A DNA stretch of 64,000 bases from Microbulbifer pacificus (lineage in GTDB: Bacteria > Pseudomonadota > Gammaproteobacteria > Pseudomonadales > Cellvibrionaceae), in assembly GCF_033723955.1 (NCBI RefSeq), contig NZ_CP137555.1, positions 434,001 to 498,000 on the forward strand, written 5' to 3'. The position numbers and the translations under genes are program-made. Shown in pieces: positions 16,016-27,615 of this stretch. Below the pieces are notes generated by a model. It searched no databases. It saw only the letters and a program-made list of their open reading frames with translations, and was not told the origin of the DNA. Each line of letters begins with the position of its first letter. The first letter of the stretch is position 1.

Positions 16016-17449
16016 TCAGCCTTTGATACAGACCCGTGGCTCCATCCGCGCCACCTTGTGGGCGAGACCGGCCTTCTCCGCCGCATCTACCACCGCGCGC
16101 ACATTCTTGTAGGCACCGGGCGCTTCTTCGGCCACCCCGCGCATTGACGGGCTGCGGATAAGGATTCCGCGATCCGCCAATTCATCGACCAGCGCACGTC
16201 CCCGCCAGCGTTTTGTGGCCTGGTGGCGACTCATGGCGCGACCGGCGCCGTGGCAGGCGGAATTGAAGGACAGCCCCGCGCCCTCGACGGAACCCGCAAG
16301 AATATGGGACTCGGTACCCATGGAACCGCCGATCAGGACCGGCTGCCCCGCTGCCCGCAGCGTCTCCGGAATTTCCCGGTTACCTGGACCAAAGGCGCGC
16401 GTGGCCCCCTTGCGATGGACGTACAGTTTGCGCTGCCGGCCTTCCACAAGATGCTCTTCCACCTTGCAGGTATTGTGGGAGACGTCGAACAACAGGGTCA
16501 GATCCGCCATGGGAACGACCTCGGCGAATACCTCGCGGGTGAGATGGGTGATGATCTGCCGGTTCGCCAGCGCGCAGTTGATGCCGGCGCGCATCGCGCC
16601 GAGGTACGACTGCCCCAGCTCGGAATTGATCGGTGCACAGGCCAGCTCGCGGTCCGGCAGGTCTATGCCGTGCTTGCCGGCGGCCAGCACCATGTATTTC
16701 AGGAATTCGGTGCCAATCTGGTGCCCGAGACCGCGCGAGCCACAATGGATAAACACCACCGCATCGTTTTCCTTCAGCCCGAAGGCGGTGGCGATACGCT
16801 GATCATAAATCTCGGCCACCCGCTGAACTTCCAGGTAGTGGTTACCGGAGCCCAGCGTGCCCATCTCATCCTGCTGGCGAGTGCGCGCCCGCTCCGACAC
16901 TTCCTCGGGCACTGCACCGCGCATACAGCCCCGCTCCTCGATATGTTCAAGGTCCGCCGGATCACCAAAACCCTGCTCCACCGCCCACTGCGCGCCACCG
17001 CGCAGCATCGCCTGCATCCCCTTGTCGTTCAGGTGAATGCGCCCGGTGCTGCCCACCCCCACCGGCACATGCCTGAACAGTGCATCCGCCAGCTGCTTCT
17101 TGACCGGTTCTATTTCATCGATCGAGACACCGGTGCGCAATGCACGCACACCGCAGGAGATATCGAAGCCGACACCGCCGGCGGAAACAATACCGCCCTC
17201 ATCCGGGTCAAACGCCGCGACGCCGCCGATAGGAAAGCCGTATCCCCAGTGTGCATCGGGCATGGCGTAAGCGGCCTGCACTATGCCCGGCAGACTCGCC
17301 ACATTGCACAGCTGCTCGAAGACCTTGTCGTCCATTTCCCGGATCAGTGTCTCGTCGGCGTAGATGATCGCGGGCACGCGCATTTTGCCGGAGGGATCGA
17401 TTCGCCAGCTGTATTCCGATTCATGTATGAGCGGGTAACGCGTACTCAT
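16016..17449 (-). CDS. rtcB: RtcB family RNA ligase (archease-linked, long form)
   Basis: 477 residues from ATG 17449, which follows GAGGTGG. RtcB joins RNA 2',3'-cyclic phosphate or 3'-phosphate ends to 5'-OH ends using GTP and Mn2+. The family signatures are clear: AMPDAHWGYGFPIGG, GGVGFDISCGVR with the metal-binding Cys, GSGNHYLEVQ, HCGSRGLGHQIG, and HGAGRAMSR with the His that takes GMP. It lies ten bases downstream of the archease gene, its known activator, so the pair forms a tRNA/RNA repair unit. A second, shorter RtcB lies at 26.3-27.5 kb. Confidence 0.95.
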   Translation of the reverse strand: MSTRYPLIHESEYSWRIDPSGKMRVPAIIYADETLIREMDDKVFEQLCNVASLPGIVQAAYAMPDAHWGYGFPIGGVAAFDPDEGGIVSAGGVGFDISCGVRALRTGVSIDEIEPVKKQLADALFRHVPVGVGSTGRIHLNDKGMQAMLRGGAQWAVEQGFGDPADLEHIEERGCMRGAVPEEVSERARTRQQDEMGTLGSGNHYLEVQRVAEIYDQRIATAFGLKENDAVVFIHCGSRGLGHQIGTEFLKYMVLAAGKHGIDLPDRELACAPINSELGQSYLGAMRAGINCALANRQIITHLTREVFAEVVPMADLTLLFDVSHNTCKVEEHLVEGRQRKLYVHRKGATRAFGPGNREIPETLRAAGQPVLIGGSMGTESHILAGSVEGAGLSFNSACHGAGRAMSRHQATKRWRGRALVDELADRGILIRSPSMRGVAEEAPGAYKNVRAVVDAAEKAGLAHKVARMEPRVCIKG

Positions 17450-17459
17450 TGCAACCACC

Positions 17460-17879
17460 TCAGATATCTACGACACACTGGGCAACCCAGTCGCCATTTT
17501 CCCGCTGGGCGACGTTCAGTGCCGTATACGTTGCGCCCTTCACTTCCACCGCCGGGGCGTGCTTGTGCCGGTCTACCTTCTCGCCCCAGGCAGTTGCGCT
17601 GAGCCGCCCTCCCCTGATCGTAATTTCAAACCGGGAAAACAACATATGGCGAGTCGCCATCTCGTAGACCAGTGCATTCAGCCAATCCACCAGCAACAGC
17701 TCGGGATCTGAACAGTCACATTCAATCGCCACCGCCAGCTGCGGAGCCACGGTTTCCAGCTCGGTCACCGTGGCAGTGAGCGCCAGTGCCGCCTGCTCAA
17801 AGGCCTGCGCCAGGGTTGCCCCGGTACCGCGCAGCCCCATGTCCGCCTGGTGGCTGAAATGTGCCCAGTGGGCCCGCAT
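17460..17879 (-). CDS. Archease
   Basis: 139 residues, the usual archease length. The N-terminal [17 protein letters not shown] with the conserved His and Asp, the [13 protein letters not shown] helix and the C-terminal Asp-Ile end are typical. Archease helps RtcB to form the guanylated intermediate and to turn over. It is first in the operon with rtcB (gap of ten bases). Confidence 0.93.
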   Translation of the reverse strand: MRAHWAHFSHQADMGLRGTGATLAQAFEQAALALTATVTELETVAPQLAVAIECDCSDPELLLVDWLNALVYEMATRHMLFSRFEITIRGGRLSATAWGEKVDRHKHAPAVEVKGATYTALNVAQRENGDWVAQCVVDI

Positions 17880-18073
17880 GAATCACCTGTAGAGGTCTAC
17901 CAGAATCAAGAGAAGATCGACGTTTCGAGAACACCACCGGAATCTAGTCCAACACCCGAATATGTAAAGCGACCGCCAAACGTATCGGCAATCCCCGGGT
18001 TCACGTGCTGTCCCAACAAACGCTATATTGCCGGTTATCGAGAACCAACCAACGACGCGCCAAAGCAACCCAA

Positions 18074-18553
18074 ATGTCATCCCTTGCCTCTCCCCCCATT
18101 TTTCGCTGGTCCTTATTCGACCAACTCACCATCAATGAGCTGTACGAGATCCTGCGCGCCCGTCAGGAGGTTTTCGCCGTGGAGCAGGACTGTGTTTACC
18201 AGGACGCCGATGGCAAGGACCAATACGCATGGCACCTGGCATGCTGGGACGGCGCGTCTGATTCCCCATCACTGCTGGCCTACCTGCGGGTGGTATTCCC
18301 CGGTAAAAAATACGCGGAGCCTTCGATTGGCAGGGTGCTCACCGTGGAGGCCGCAAGGGGTACCGGCCTTGGCCGGGAACTGATGCAGTGCGCCATCGAA
18401 CATACGCAGCGGGCGTTCCCGCAGGAGCCGATCCGCATCTCCGCACAGCTATATCTGAAGAAATTCTACGAAGAATTCGGCTTTGCACAGATTGCAGAGC
18501 CCTACGAGGAAGACGGCATTCCACATATCGAAATGTTGCGGCCATTTGCCTGA
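18074..18553 (+). CDS. elaA: ElaA-type GNAT acetyltransferase
   Basis: 159 residues. ElaA features: ELYEILRARQEVFAVEQDCVYQDADGKD, the YLRVVFPG strand, and the GNAT acetyl-CoA site IGRVLTVEAARGTGLGRELM, followed by QLYLKKFYEEFGF. It would transfer an acetyl group from acetyl-CoA to a small amine; ElaA's natural substrate is unclear. ATG 18074 chosen as the start of homology. It stands alone, divergent from archease. Confidence 0.9.
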   Translation: MSSLASPPIFRWSLFDQLTINELYEILRARQEVFAVEQDCVYQDADGKDQYAWHLACWDGASDSPSLLAYLRVVFPGKKYAEPSIGRVLTVEAARGTGLGRELMQCAIEHTQRAFPQEPIRISAQLYLKKFYEEFGFAQIAEPYEEDGIPHIEMLRPFA

Positions 18554-18706
18554 TTAGCAGGAACGCGGTGGAGCAGCCCCACCTGTCTGCAGAGTCAGCC
18601 TTTGACCGAATACGGCATGGGTAGAGCATCCGGCAGATTTATTAGGAGTTTGGCGGTCTCTTACCTACAATTCGCCGTTTTCTCTGCAGCCGAGCTTCCT
18701 TGCCCC

Positions 18707-20119
18707 ATGTCCAGTACCCCCCTGTCCAGTAACAACGCCCCACGCGACTTCCAGACGTTGCCGTTACAACCGTCTCTCCTGCAGAACCTGCAGGACCTCG
18801 GCTTCAAGCAGCTCACCGAAATTCAGGCGGCAGCGCTACCTGCGATTGTGGAAGGACGGGATGTTATCGGGCAGGCCAAGACCGGCTCGGGCAAGACCGT
18901 CGCCTTTGGTCTCGGCGTGCTGCACAAACTGCAGCCGGAGCGCTTCCGCGTGCAGGCACTGGTGTTGTGCCCTACCCGCGAACTGGCGGACCAGGTCGCG
19001 CGCGAGTTGCGCAAGCTGGCGCGGGCCATTCACAACATCAAGATCCTGACCCTGTGTGGCGGCATGCCGTTCGGCCCGCAAATCGGCTCGCTCAAGCACG
19101 GCGCACATATCGTGGTGGGCACCCCGGGCCGCATTGAAGACCATATCCGCAAGGGCAACCTCGACCTGGGCGAAGTGCAAACCCTGGTGCTCGACGAAGC
19201 GGACCGCATGCTCGACATGGGTTTCCAGGCGGTGCTGGACCAGATCCTCGCCGAGCTGCCGAAGGAGCGTCAGACACTGCTGTTCTCCGCCACCTACCCC
19301 AAGACCATTGATGCCCTGGCAACACGGGTACTGCAAAACCCGGTGAAAGTGGAGGTGACGGCGACTCACACCCAGAGCACCATCGAACAGAAGTACTACC
19401 GGGTCGAAAACAACGAGGAGCGGCCCGCCGCACTGTATCAGCTGCTGGCCAACTACAGCCCCTCCTCCGCCGTGGTTTTCTGCAACACCAAGAAGGAAAC
19501 CGACGAGGCCGCACAGTCGCTGAAAAGTGCCGGTTTCGCAGCGCTGGCACTGCACGGTGATATGGAGCAGAAAGACCGCGACCGCACCCTGGCGCTGTTC
19601 GCCAACGGCAGCGCCTCGATTCTGGTTGCCACCGACGTCGCCGCGCGCGGACTGGATATTGAAGAACTGCCGATGGTAGTGAACTACCACCTGTCCCGCG
19701 ATCCGGAAGTACACACCCACAGAGTCGGCCGTACCGGGCGCGCGGGCCAGAAAGGCATTGCCCTGACGCTGGTGAGTAAAAAGGAAATCTACAAGGTCGA
19801 GCGGCTGGAAGAAATGATGCAGCAGCCGATTACGCTGCAGGAAGTCCCTGCGCCACCCAAAGGATTCGCGCCATCCCGCCCGACCATGTCGACCCTGCAG
19901 ATCGACGGCGGCAAGAAACAGAAAGTGCGCGCCGGTGATGTGGTGGGCGCGCTGACCGGCGAAGGCGGAATTGAAGGCACACAGATCGGCAAGATCCAGA
20001 TTTTTGATTTTTCCACCTTTGTTGCAGTGGAGAGACCCGTGGCCAAGAAGGCGCTGAACAAGCTTGGCTCGGGAAAAATCAAGGGCCGCAATTTCCGCGC
20101 GCGGATTGTCGGTGTGTGA
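18707..20119 (+). CDS. dbpA: ATP-dependent RNA helicase DbpA
   Basis: 470 residues. DEAD-box motifs in order: FKQLTEIQAAALPAI (Q motif), AKTGSGKT, PTRELADQ, VLDEADRMLDMGF, LLFSATYP, and HRVGRTGRAG. The C-terminal 75 residues, from VRAGDVVGALTGEGGI to KGRNFRARI, form the DbpA RNA-binding domain that recognises hairpin 92 of 23S rRNA. It acts in late 50S subunit assembly in the cytosol. ATG 18707 was chosen because the residues upstream are not typical of the family. Confidence 0.95.
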   Translation: MSSTPLSSNNAPRDFQTLPLQPSLLQNLQDLGFKQLTEIQAAALPAIVEGRDVIGQAKTGSGKTVAFGLGVLHKLQPERFRVQALVLCPTRELADQVARELRKLARAIHNIKILTLCGGMPFGPQIGSLKHGAHIVVGTPGRIEDHIRKGNLDLGEVQTLVLDEADRMLDMGFQAVLDQILAELPKERQTLLFSATYPKTIDALATRVLQNPVKVEVTATHTQSTIEQKYYRVENNEERPAALYQLLANYSPSSAVVFCNTKKETDEAAQSLKSAGFAALALHGDMEQKDRDRTLALFANGSASILVATDVAARGLDIEELPMVVNYHLSRDPEVHTHRVGRTGRAGQKGIALTLVSKKEIYKVERLEEMMQQPITLQEVPAPPKGFAPSRPTMSTLQIDGGKKQKVRAGDVVGALTGEGGIEGTQIGKIQIFDFSTFVAVERPVAKKALNKLGSGKIKGRNFRARIVGV

Positions 20120-22806
<2,687 letters not shown>

Positions 22807-22820
22807 CCACCACCGGTTAA

Positions 22821-22852
22821 AGAAAATGGCGGCCAATGGCCGCCATTTTCTT
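22821..22852 (+). terminator. Intrinsic terminator after the M4 protease gene
   Basis: A 14-bp perfect stem AGAAAATGGCGGCC/GGCCGCCATTTTCT with a three-base loop. The T-rich side is part of the stem, followed by TTGTG. It lies 14 bases after the protease stop. Confidence 0.8.
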
Positions 22853-22962
22853 GTGTAAGGTGCACCACAGTCGCAAGATGCCCGGAAAATCCGCACCTGC
22901 AAATTGATCTAGACTTCCATCGACCGAAATCCGTACCGATCCGACCGGCGGAGAACCGCTCG

Positions 22963-23916
22963 ATGAGCTTCAGCATAGAGAACCGGGCAAAATTAGCCTT
23001 TGCGATCATGGTGCTTTTCGGCCTTGTGGCAGGGGCGATTTGGTACCATCTGGCAGCCGGTCGCTTCACCACCTACGAGATCCTCACCCAGGATTCCGTA
23101 TCCGGCCTGATGGTCGGGGCGCCGGTGGAGTTCCATGGTGTGGATGTGGGAACGGTCAGCCAGGTCGACCTCACCGGTCCCCGCAGCGTCCGTATCCTGC
23201 TGAAGGTAAAGAAGGATGCGCCTGTCACCAGAGCGACGGTTGCCACCATCACCGCCAGAGGACTCGCCACCCGCGGATTCACTGGCTATGTCTACATCCT
23301 GCTGGAAGACACCGGCACAGACCAAAGCCCGCTAACGCAAGCTCCTGGCAGCACCTATCCGCGGTTGCCCAGTGCACCATCACGCTCGGTGAATCTGGAC
23401 ACGGCTATCAGCCAGGTCAATCACAACGTGCAAATCCTGACAGAGCTCGTACGCGCCCTGCTGGATGGCGAGACCATCACGTCGCTAAAGCATACTGCGC
23501 AGAATTTACAAAAGGTCAGCCAGGTACTCGCGGAGAATCAGGAGCGGCTCGCGTCGATCATCGCAAATACCGAACAAGCCAGTGGCCAACTCGGCCCCTT
23601 GCTGGCATCGAGCAACGACACCATGACCGCACTGCGACAGACCAGCCGTATGCTGGCCGAGAATCAAGAACGGCTCAGCGCAATCATCGTCAATACCGAA
23701 CAGGCAAGCGGACAACTCGGGCCACTACTGGCGTCCAGTAACGACACCATCAATGCACTCCAGATCCAAGTTCTTCCCGAGGCATACCGGTCAATCGCCA
23801 ACCTGAATAAGCTGGCGAACTCTATGGAACGTCTGACAGTAAAACTGAACCGCGATCCTTCCATTCTCGTGCGCGGCACCACCCCACCACCACTCGGCCC
23901 GGGCGAAACCCGATGA
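22963..23916 (+). CDS. MlaD/MCE-domain lipid transport protein
   Basis: 317 residues. One N-terminal transmembrane anchor (about 11-30) is followed by a single MCE domain (VSGLMVGAPVEFHGVDVGTVSQVDL to RGFTGYVYILLED). The rest is helical and includes a 42-residue tandem duplication: ENQERL...TEQASGQLGPLLASSNDT occurs twice, with 126 bases between the copies. MCE proteins bind phospholipids or other lipids in the periplasm and work with an MlaE-type permease and MlaF-type ATPase, neither of which is encoded nearby. It overlaps the following lipoprotein gene by four bases. Confidence 0.9.
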   Translation: MSFSIENRAKLAFAIMVLFGLVAGAIWYHLAAGRFTTYEILTQDSVSGLMVGAPVEFHGVDVGTVSQVDLTGPRSVRILLKVKKDAPVTRATVATITARGLATRGFTGYVYILLEDTGTDQSPLTQAPGSTYPRLPSAPSRSVNLDTAISQVNHNVQILTELVRALLDGETITSLKHTAQNLQKVSQVLAENQERLASIIANTEQASGQLGPLLASSNDTMTALRQTSRMLAENQERLSAIIVNTEQASGQLGPLLASSNDTINALQIQVLPEAYRSIANLNKLANSMERLTVKLNRDPSILVRGTTPPPLGPGETR

Positions 23917-24533
23917 CAGAAAACGGCTACCTTACACTAGCCAAATTCCTTCTGGCCGCATGTCTCACAACAATGCTATCGGGCTGCTCACTATTTTCCC
24001 GGGTAGATAATGAAACTCAGGTAGCACTGATCAACAAACTGCCAGCAGAAATACCCCAACGGGAGACCCACGCAGAAACCCTGCTGGTACTGGCACCAGC
24101 AACCAACCCGGTTTACGACACCACGCGAATGGTCTACCGGGTAGAGCCGTACCAGATAGACTACTTCAGCAAACACGAATGGGGTGCTACACCTGCACAG
24201 ATGCTACATCCTCTGTTGACGCTCTCGCTGGAGAACACTCACTACTTCAGTACAGTCGTCAGTCCGCCCTACTTTGGGCCATACACTTATGCACTACACA
24301 CGGAGATTCTCGAACTCACGCAGGATTTCTCTTCCGATCCAGCAACCCTACACCTTTCCCTGCGCGTGCAACTCAGCGACGGCACCTCGAAACGGATCAT
24401 GTCCAGCTGGGTGATTTCGCTGCAAGAGCAACTACAGGAAAACACACCATACGCCGGCGTAGCAGCAGCTAACGAAGCCACGGCGAAAGCCCTGCAAGAG
24501 GTAACAGTGTTTGTACTCGAGGCGGTGCGATGA
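23913..24533 (+). CDS. ABC-transport auxiliary (PqiC/YmbA-like) outer-membrane lipoprotein
   Basis: 206 residues. Lipobox LSGC at about residues 22-25 marks a lipoprotein. The body has YRVEPYQIDYFSKHEWGATPAQML and LLTLSLENTHYFSTVVSPP, typical of the auxiliary lipoprotein of MCE transporters, which links the inner-membrane complex to the outer membrane. Its ATG overlaps the MCE gene stop (ATGA), so the two are co-translated. Convergent with the cytochrome gene seven bases away. Confidence 0.85.
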   Translation: MTENGYLTLAKFLLAACLTTMLSGCSLFSRVDNETQVALINKLPAEIPQRETHAETLLVLAPATNPVYDTTRMVYRVEPYQIDYFSKHEWGATPAQMLHPLLTLSLENTHYFSTVVSPPYFGPYTYALHTEILELTQDFSSDPATLHLSLRVQLSDGTSKRIMSSWVISLQEQLQENTPYAGVAAANEATAKALQEVTVFVLEAVR

Positions 24534-24540
24534 GCGCCGT

Positions 24541-25101
24541 TTAGTCACGCATGCCGGGCAGCATTTTTTTCAGGGTATCGTCCCGGCTAAGAAAGTGATG
24601 CCTCAATGCCGCAGTGGCATGGATCAGGATGAGGCCAATCAGCGTATAGCCAAGCCACTTGTGAACTTCAATGAGCATCTGGAACAGGTTCTCATTTTTT
24701 GCAATGAAATCCGGCAGCCTGAATCCGAAAAAAAACACAGGGATACCCGCAGCAGAAGACATGAGCCAACCGCTGACCGGCAGTGCGAACATCAGTGCGT
24801 AAAACGAAAGGTGGACAAACCGGGCGGCTATCTTTTGCCAGTCCGGAAGCCCCTCGGCCAGTGCCGGCAGCGCATTACCAATGCGCCATGCCAGCCTCAG
24901 CGTGACAAACCCCAGCGCGAGAATTCCGTATTCCTTGTGATAGAAAATCAGTAGGAGCTTTTGCTTGTTGAAGCCGACATCCGGCAAACCGCTCATATAA
25001 AGGCCAAGTGCAATAAGCGCAATGAGCAATACCGCCATCAGCCAATGAAGTACTATGGCGACGAGACCATAACGCTGATATGTGTTCGTAAGCGCGATCA
25101 T
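24541..25101 (-). CDS. Cytochrome b561 family protein
   Basis: About 186 residues with four transmembrane helices: IVLHWLMAVLLIALIALGLYM, YGILALGFVTLRLAWRI, FVHLSFYALMFALPVSGWLM and WLGYTLIGLILIHATAALRHH. Haem ligands are likely the His residues in LHW, VHLSFY, VHKWLG and LIHATAALRHH. These b-type cytochromes pass electrons from quinol to periplasmic acceptors or superoxide. ATG 25101 was chosen; a TTG lies 27 bases upstream. Confidence 0.9.
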   Translation of the reverse strand: MIALTNTYQRYGLVAIVLHWLMAVLLIALIALGLYMSGLPDVGFNKQKLLLIFYHKEYGILALGFVTLRLAWRIGNALPALAEGLPDWQKIAARFVHLSFYALMFALPVSGWLMSSAAGIPVFFFGFRLPDFIAKNENLFQMLIEVHKWLGYTLIGLILIHATAALRHHFLSRDDTLKKMLPGMRD

Positions 25102-25393
25102 CAAATGTACTGATTGATTGGATGCCAACCTCGCATCGGAAAGTACCGACTAAGTAATAATAACGTATATAAACAATACTCGGGGCAAGTGGGCAGATTG
25201 GGCGCGAGTTGGCATGCGTCCTGAAGGGGGACCATACGAGTAATATTCGGCTCATCAGCCGCGGCACACAAAAGGTTAGCGAATCAGGCACCAACTTGGT
25301 GCCAGAGTCCTCCGGGATGGAAGATCTATAATGATTGGATATCCGACCAAACAGGCCTCCATCACCCGACATCTCCCCCCGGAAAAATTCACC

Positions 25394-26079
25394 ATGCGCA
25401 CTTCGACTTTCCTGTCCGAATTTCTAATTCTTCTTTCAATGCTTCTAGTGCCATTGGCGCACGCTGAAACGCCGCCAAAATAAAATAAAGTGACGGTTCT
25501 TGTCGAAGGCTATGTCAGCCCTATTGAAGGAAGGGAATTTGTGCCGGGTAAATCCGCGGATGGTGCGCGGAAAGTTGCGGGCACCGTGGCTCTGGTCCAA
25601 GGAAAGGACATTACCCTGGTGGCCGATCCCGGCATGGTGAGCGGAGGAGGCTGATTCTAGATGCACTGAAAAGGCAGGGTGTTTTCCCGGAACAGGTCAC
25701 CCACGTCTTTGTCAGCCATCATCACCCCGATCACACCGTCAATATTGCCCTGTTTCCCAACGCAGAGGTGATCGACTTCTGGGGACGGTACCGCGGAGAC
25801 ACCTGGCACGACCATCCTGATAGCTATGAACTGGCACCCGGCATCAAGGTGATACACACGCCCGGCCATACCGACGAAGATGCATCACTTGTGGTAAATA
25901 CCCGGGACGGTACCTACGTATTGACACATCTGTGGTGGTTTCCTGACATGACACCAGCTCAGGACCCACTGGCATCCAGCCAAAGTGACCTCGATAAAAA
26001 CCGCAAGAAAATTCAGGAAATTGCCGACTGGATTATTCCGGGACACGGGAAAATGTTTAAGAATCCGAGTAGACAGTAA
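25394..26079 (+). pseudogene. Broken MBL-fold hydrolase gene
   Basis: A signal peptide starting at ATG 25394 runs into an in-frame TAA at 25481-25483. The same frame then continues with a beta-lactamase-like N-terminal part (VTVLVEGYVSPIEG, DITLVADPGMV) to about 25640, where one base appears lost and the coding frame shifts. The rest encodes THVFVSHHHPDHTVN (the HxHxDH zinc motif), HTPGHTDEDASLVV and IIPGHGKMFKN. Two independent lesions make it a pseudogene unless the assembly is wrong. The intact ancestor would be a secreted metallo-beta-lactamase-fold hydrolase of about 228 residues. Confidence 0.85.
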
Positions 26080-26285
26080 GAGATATAGACAGCACCGCGG
26101 GAGCGTTCCCACTCCCGCGCTGCCTTTTTGGTTTTTTGCTTGCTGGAAAAACGCTCAGCGGACTTTGCCCGGACGTGGGCACCGCCTTTGCGTAACAGCG
26201 GATTCTGTGCAACCGGATTGCCCGGGGCACGCCGTTCTTCTGCGGAAACAGTAATGGCTATTTTCCGCTCGGCTTTTTTCTTCAA
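26013..26285 (-). CDS. Small basic protein with a hairpin inside its coding region
   Basis: 90 residues if read to the first stop. TTG 26285 is preceded by AAGGAGAGG at ideal spacing, six bases from AAGGAG. Residues 1-57 are very basic (MKKKAERKIAI, NPLLRKGGAH, SSKQKTKKAARE). A 7-bp hairpin GCGGGAG/CTCCCGC with an eight-base loop lies inside the gene at 26097-26118, and the residues encoded after it (VYISYCLLGFLNIFP) are hydrophobic and antisense to the broken MBL gene. Basic core, internal hairpin and hydrophobic tail recall the ribosome-rescue factor ArfA, but the sequence itself is not recognisably ArfA. It lies 22 bases downstream of rtcB. Confidence 0.5.
   Translation of the reverse strand: MKKKAERKIAITVSAEERRAPGNPVAQNPLLRKGGAHVRAKSAERFSSKQKTKKAAREWERSRGAVYISYCLLGFLNIFPCPGIIQSAIS
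26097..26128. terminator. Hairpin inside the small basic gene and downstream of the MBL pseudogene
   Basis: Stem GCGGGAG/CTCCCGC with an eight-base loop, followed on the plus strand by GCTGCCTTTTT. On that strand it can act as a weak terminator for the MBL pseudogene. On the minus strand no T-run follows, so there it would be only an RNA stem-loop. Confidence 0.45.
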
Positions 26286-26307
26286 TAACCTCTCCTTATT
26301 AGCTTGC

Positions 26308-27516
26308 TTAGCCCTTGATACAGATCACCTGTTTCAGGGTATGTACCACATCCACCAGATCACGCTGATTCTCCATGACCTGATCGATATCCTTGTAGGC
26401 GGCTGGGATCTCGTCGATCACGCCCTTGTCCTTCCGACACTGCACACCCTGGGTCTGGGCTTCCAGATCGTCGCGGGTGAAACGCTTGCGTGCGGCAGTA
26501 CGACTCATTCGCCGGCCTGCGCCGTGGGCACAGGAGCAGAATGACTCCGCATTCCCCAGGCCGCGCACGATATAGGAGCGGGCGCCCATGGAACCGGGAA
26601 TAATGCCGAGCTGGTCCAGCTGCGCACTGATCGCGCCCTTGCGGGTCACAAAGACATCGCGCCCGAAGTGCTGTTCCCGCACCACGTAATTGTGGTGGCA
26701 GTTAATTGCCTCAGACTCCAGCGTAAACGGCGGAAGATGTTGCTGCAGCACACTCACAACCAGCTTCATCATTTCCTGCCGGTTAACCCGAGCATATTCC
26801 TGGGCCCAATGCACCGCTTCGATATAGTCATCGAAGTGTCCATTACCCTCACTGAAATATGCCAGGTCGCGATCCGGAAGATTGTGCACATGCCCTTCCA
26901 TATCCCGCTTAGCCAACTGGATGAAATGCTGCCCAATGGCATTGCCGATTCCCCGGCTGCCGGAGTGGAGCATGATCCAAACCCGGTTGTTTTCATCGAG
27001 ACAGATCTCGATAAAGTGATTGCCGCCCCCTAGAGTGCCCAGCTGCGTCACCCATGTTTCGCGGGGATCGCGCAGTTTTTTCAGCAATTGCGGGTGTTTG
27101 GCAAACAACAGGTCCGCACCGGCAGCCAGATTCTTGGCCGCCGCCTCCCGCGCGCTGATCCGCTTGTGGCGGGCGAAACCCACGGGCACACGCCGCTCGA
27201 TCGCCTCACGCAGCGGCTTCAGGTTATCGGGCAATTGGTTGGCATGCAGGGAAGTACACACTGCGTTCATCCCGCAACCGATATCCACACCCACGGCCGC
27301 GGGAATAATCGCACCGACCGTCGGGATAACTGATCCAACTGTAGCCCCAATCCCCATATGTACATCCGGCATTGCCGCCACATGGGAATGGATAATGGGC
27401 AGTTGCGCGATATTTTTAAGTTGTTGCAATGCAGAATTTTCCACATCTTCCGTGTAAATTTTCACCGGTACCGTACCGGAAGGCGCATTGCTGTTGAGTA
27501 CCATTTTTACTGGCAT
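26308..27516 (-). CDS. rtcB: RtcB family RNA ligase (short form)
   Basis: 402 residues, like Escherichia coli RtcB. Motifs: AAMPDVHMGIGATVG, AVGVDIGCGMNAV with the metal Cys, GTLGGGNHFIEI, HSGSRGIGNAIG, and CSCAHGAGRRMSR with the guanylylated His. It should seal RNA 2',3'-cyclic phosphate ends with 5'-OH ends using GTP. It is a separate lineage from the 477-residue RtcB at 16-17.4 kb and has no archease next to it. ATG 27516 follows AGGGAAAA. The small basic gene lies just downstream, possibly in the same transcript. Confidence 0.95.
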   Translation of the reverse strand: MPVKMVLNSNAPSGTVPVKIYTEDVENSALQQLKNIAQLPIIHSHVAAMPDVHMGIGATVGSVIPTVGAIIPAAVGVDIGCGMNAVCTSLHANQLPDNLKPLREAIERRVPVGFARHKRISAREAAAKNLAAGADLLFAKHPQLLKKLRDPRETWVTQLGTLGGGNHFIEICLDENNRVWIMLHSGSRGIGNAIGQHFIQLAKRDMEGHVHNLPDRDLAYFSEGNGHFDDYIEAVHWAQEYARVNRQEMMKLVVSVLQQHLPPFTLESEAINCHHNYVVREQHFGRDVFVTRKGAISAQLDQLGIIPGSMGARSYIVRGLGNAESFCSCAHGAGRRMSRTAARKRFTRDDLEAQTQGVQCRKDKGVIDEIPAAYKDIDQVMENQRDLVDVVHTLKQVICIKG

Positions 27517-27615
27517 AAATTTTCCCTGATTAATCTGAATTCAATAAACGGCGCTATGGCCAGTAATTGTAGGGACGCAACCCTAATTACCGTGCGTCCT
27601 GCCTTGACCCTAATG

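Noticed and set aside
16223..17602. Long plus-strand open frame opposite rtcB
   Set aside because: Antisense to a well-conserved RtcB gene; the composition is that of a shadow frame.
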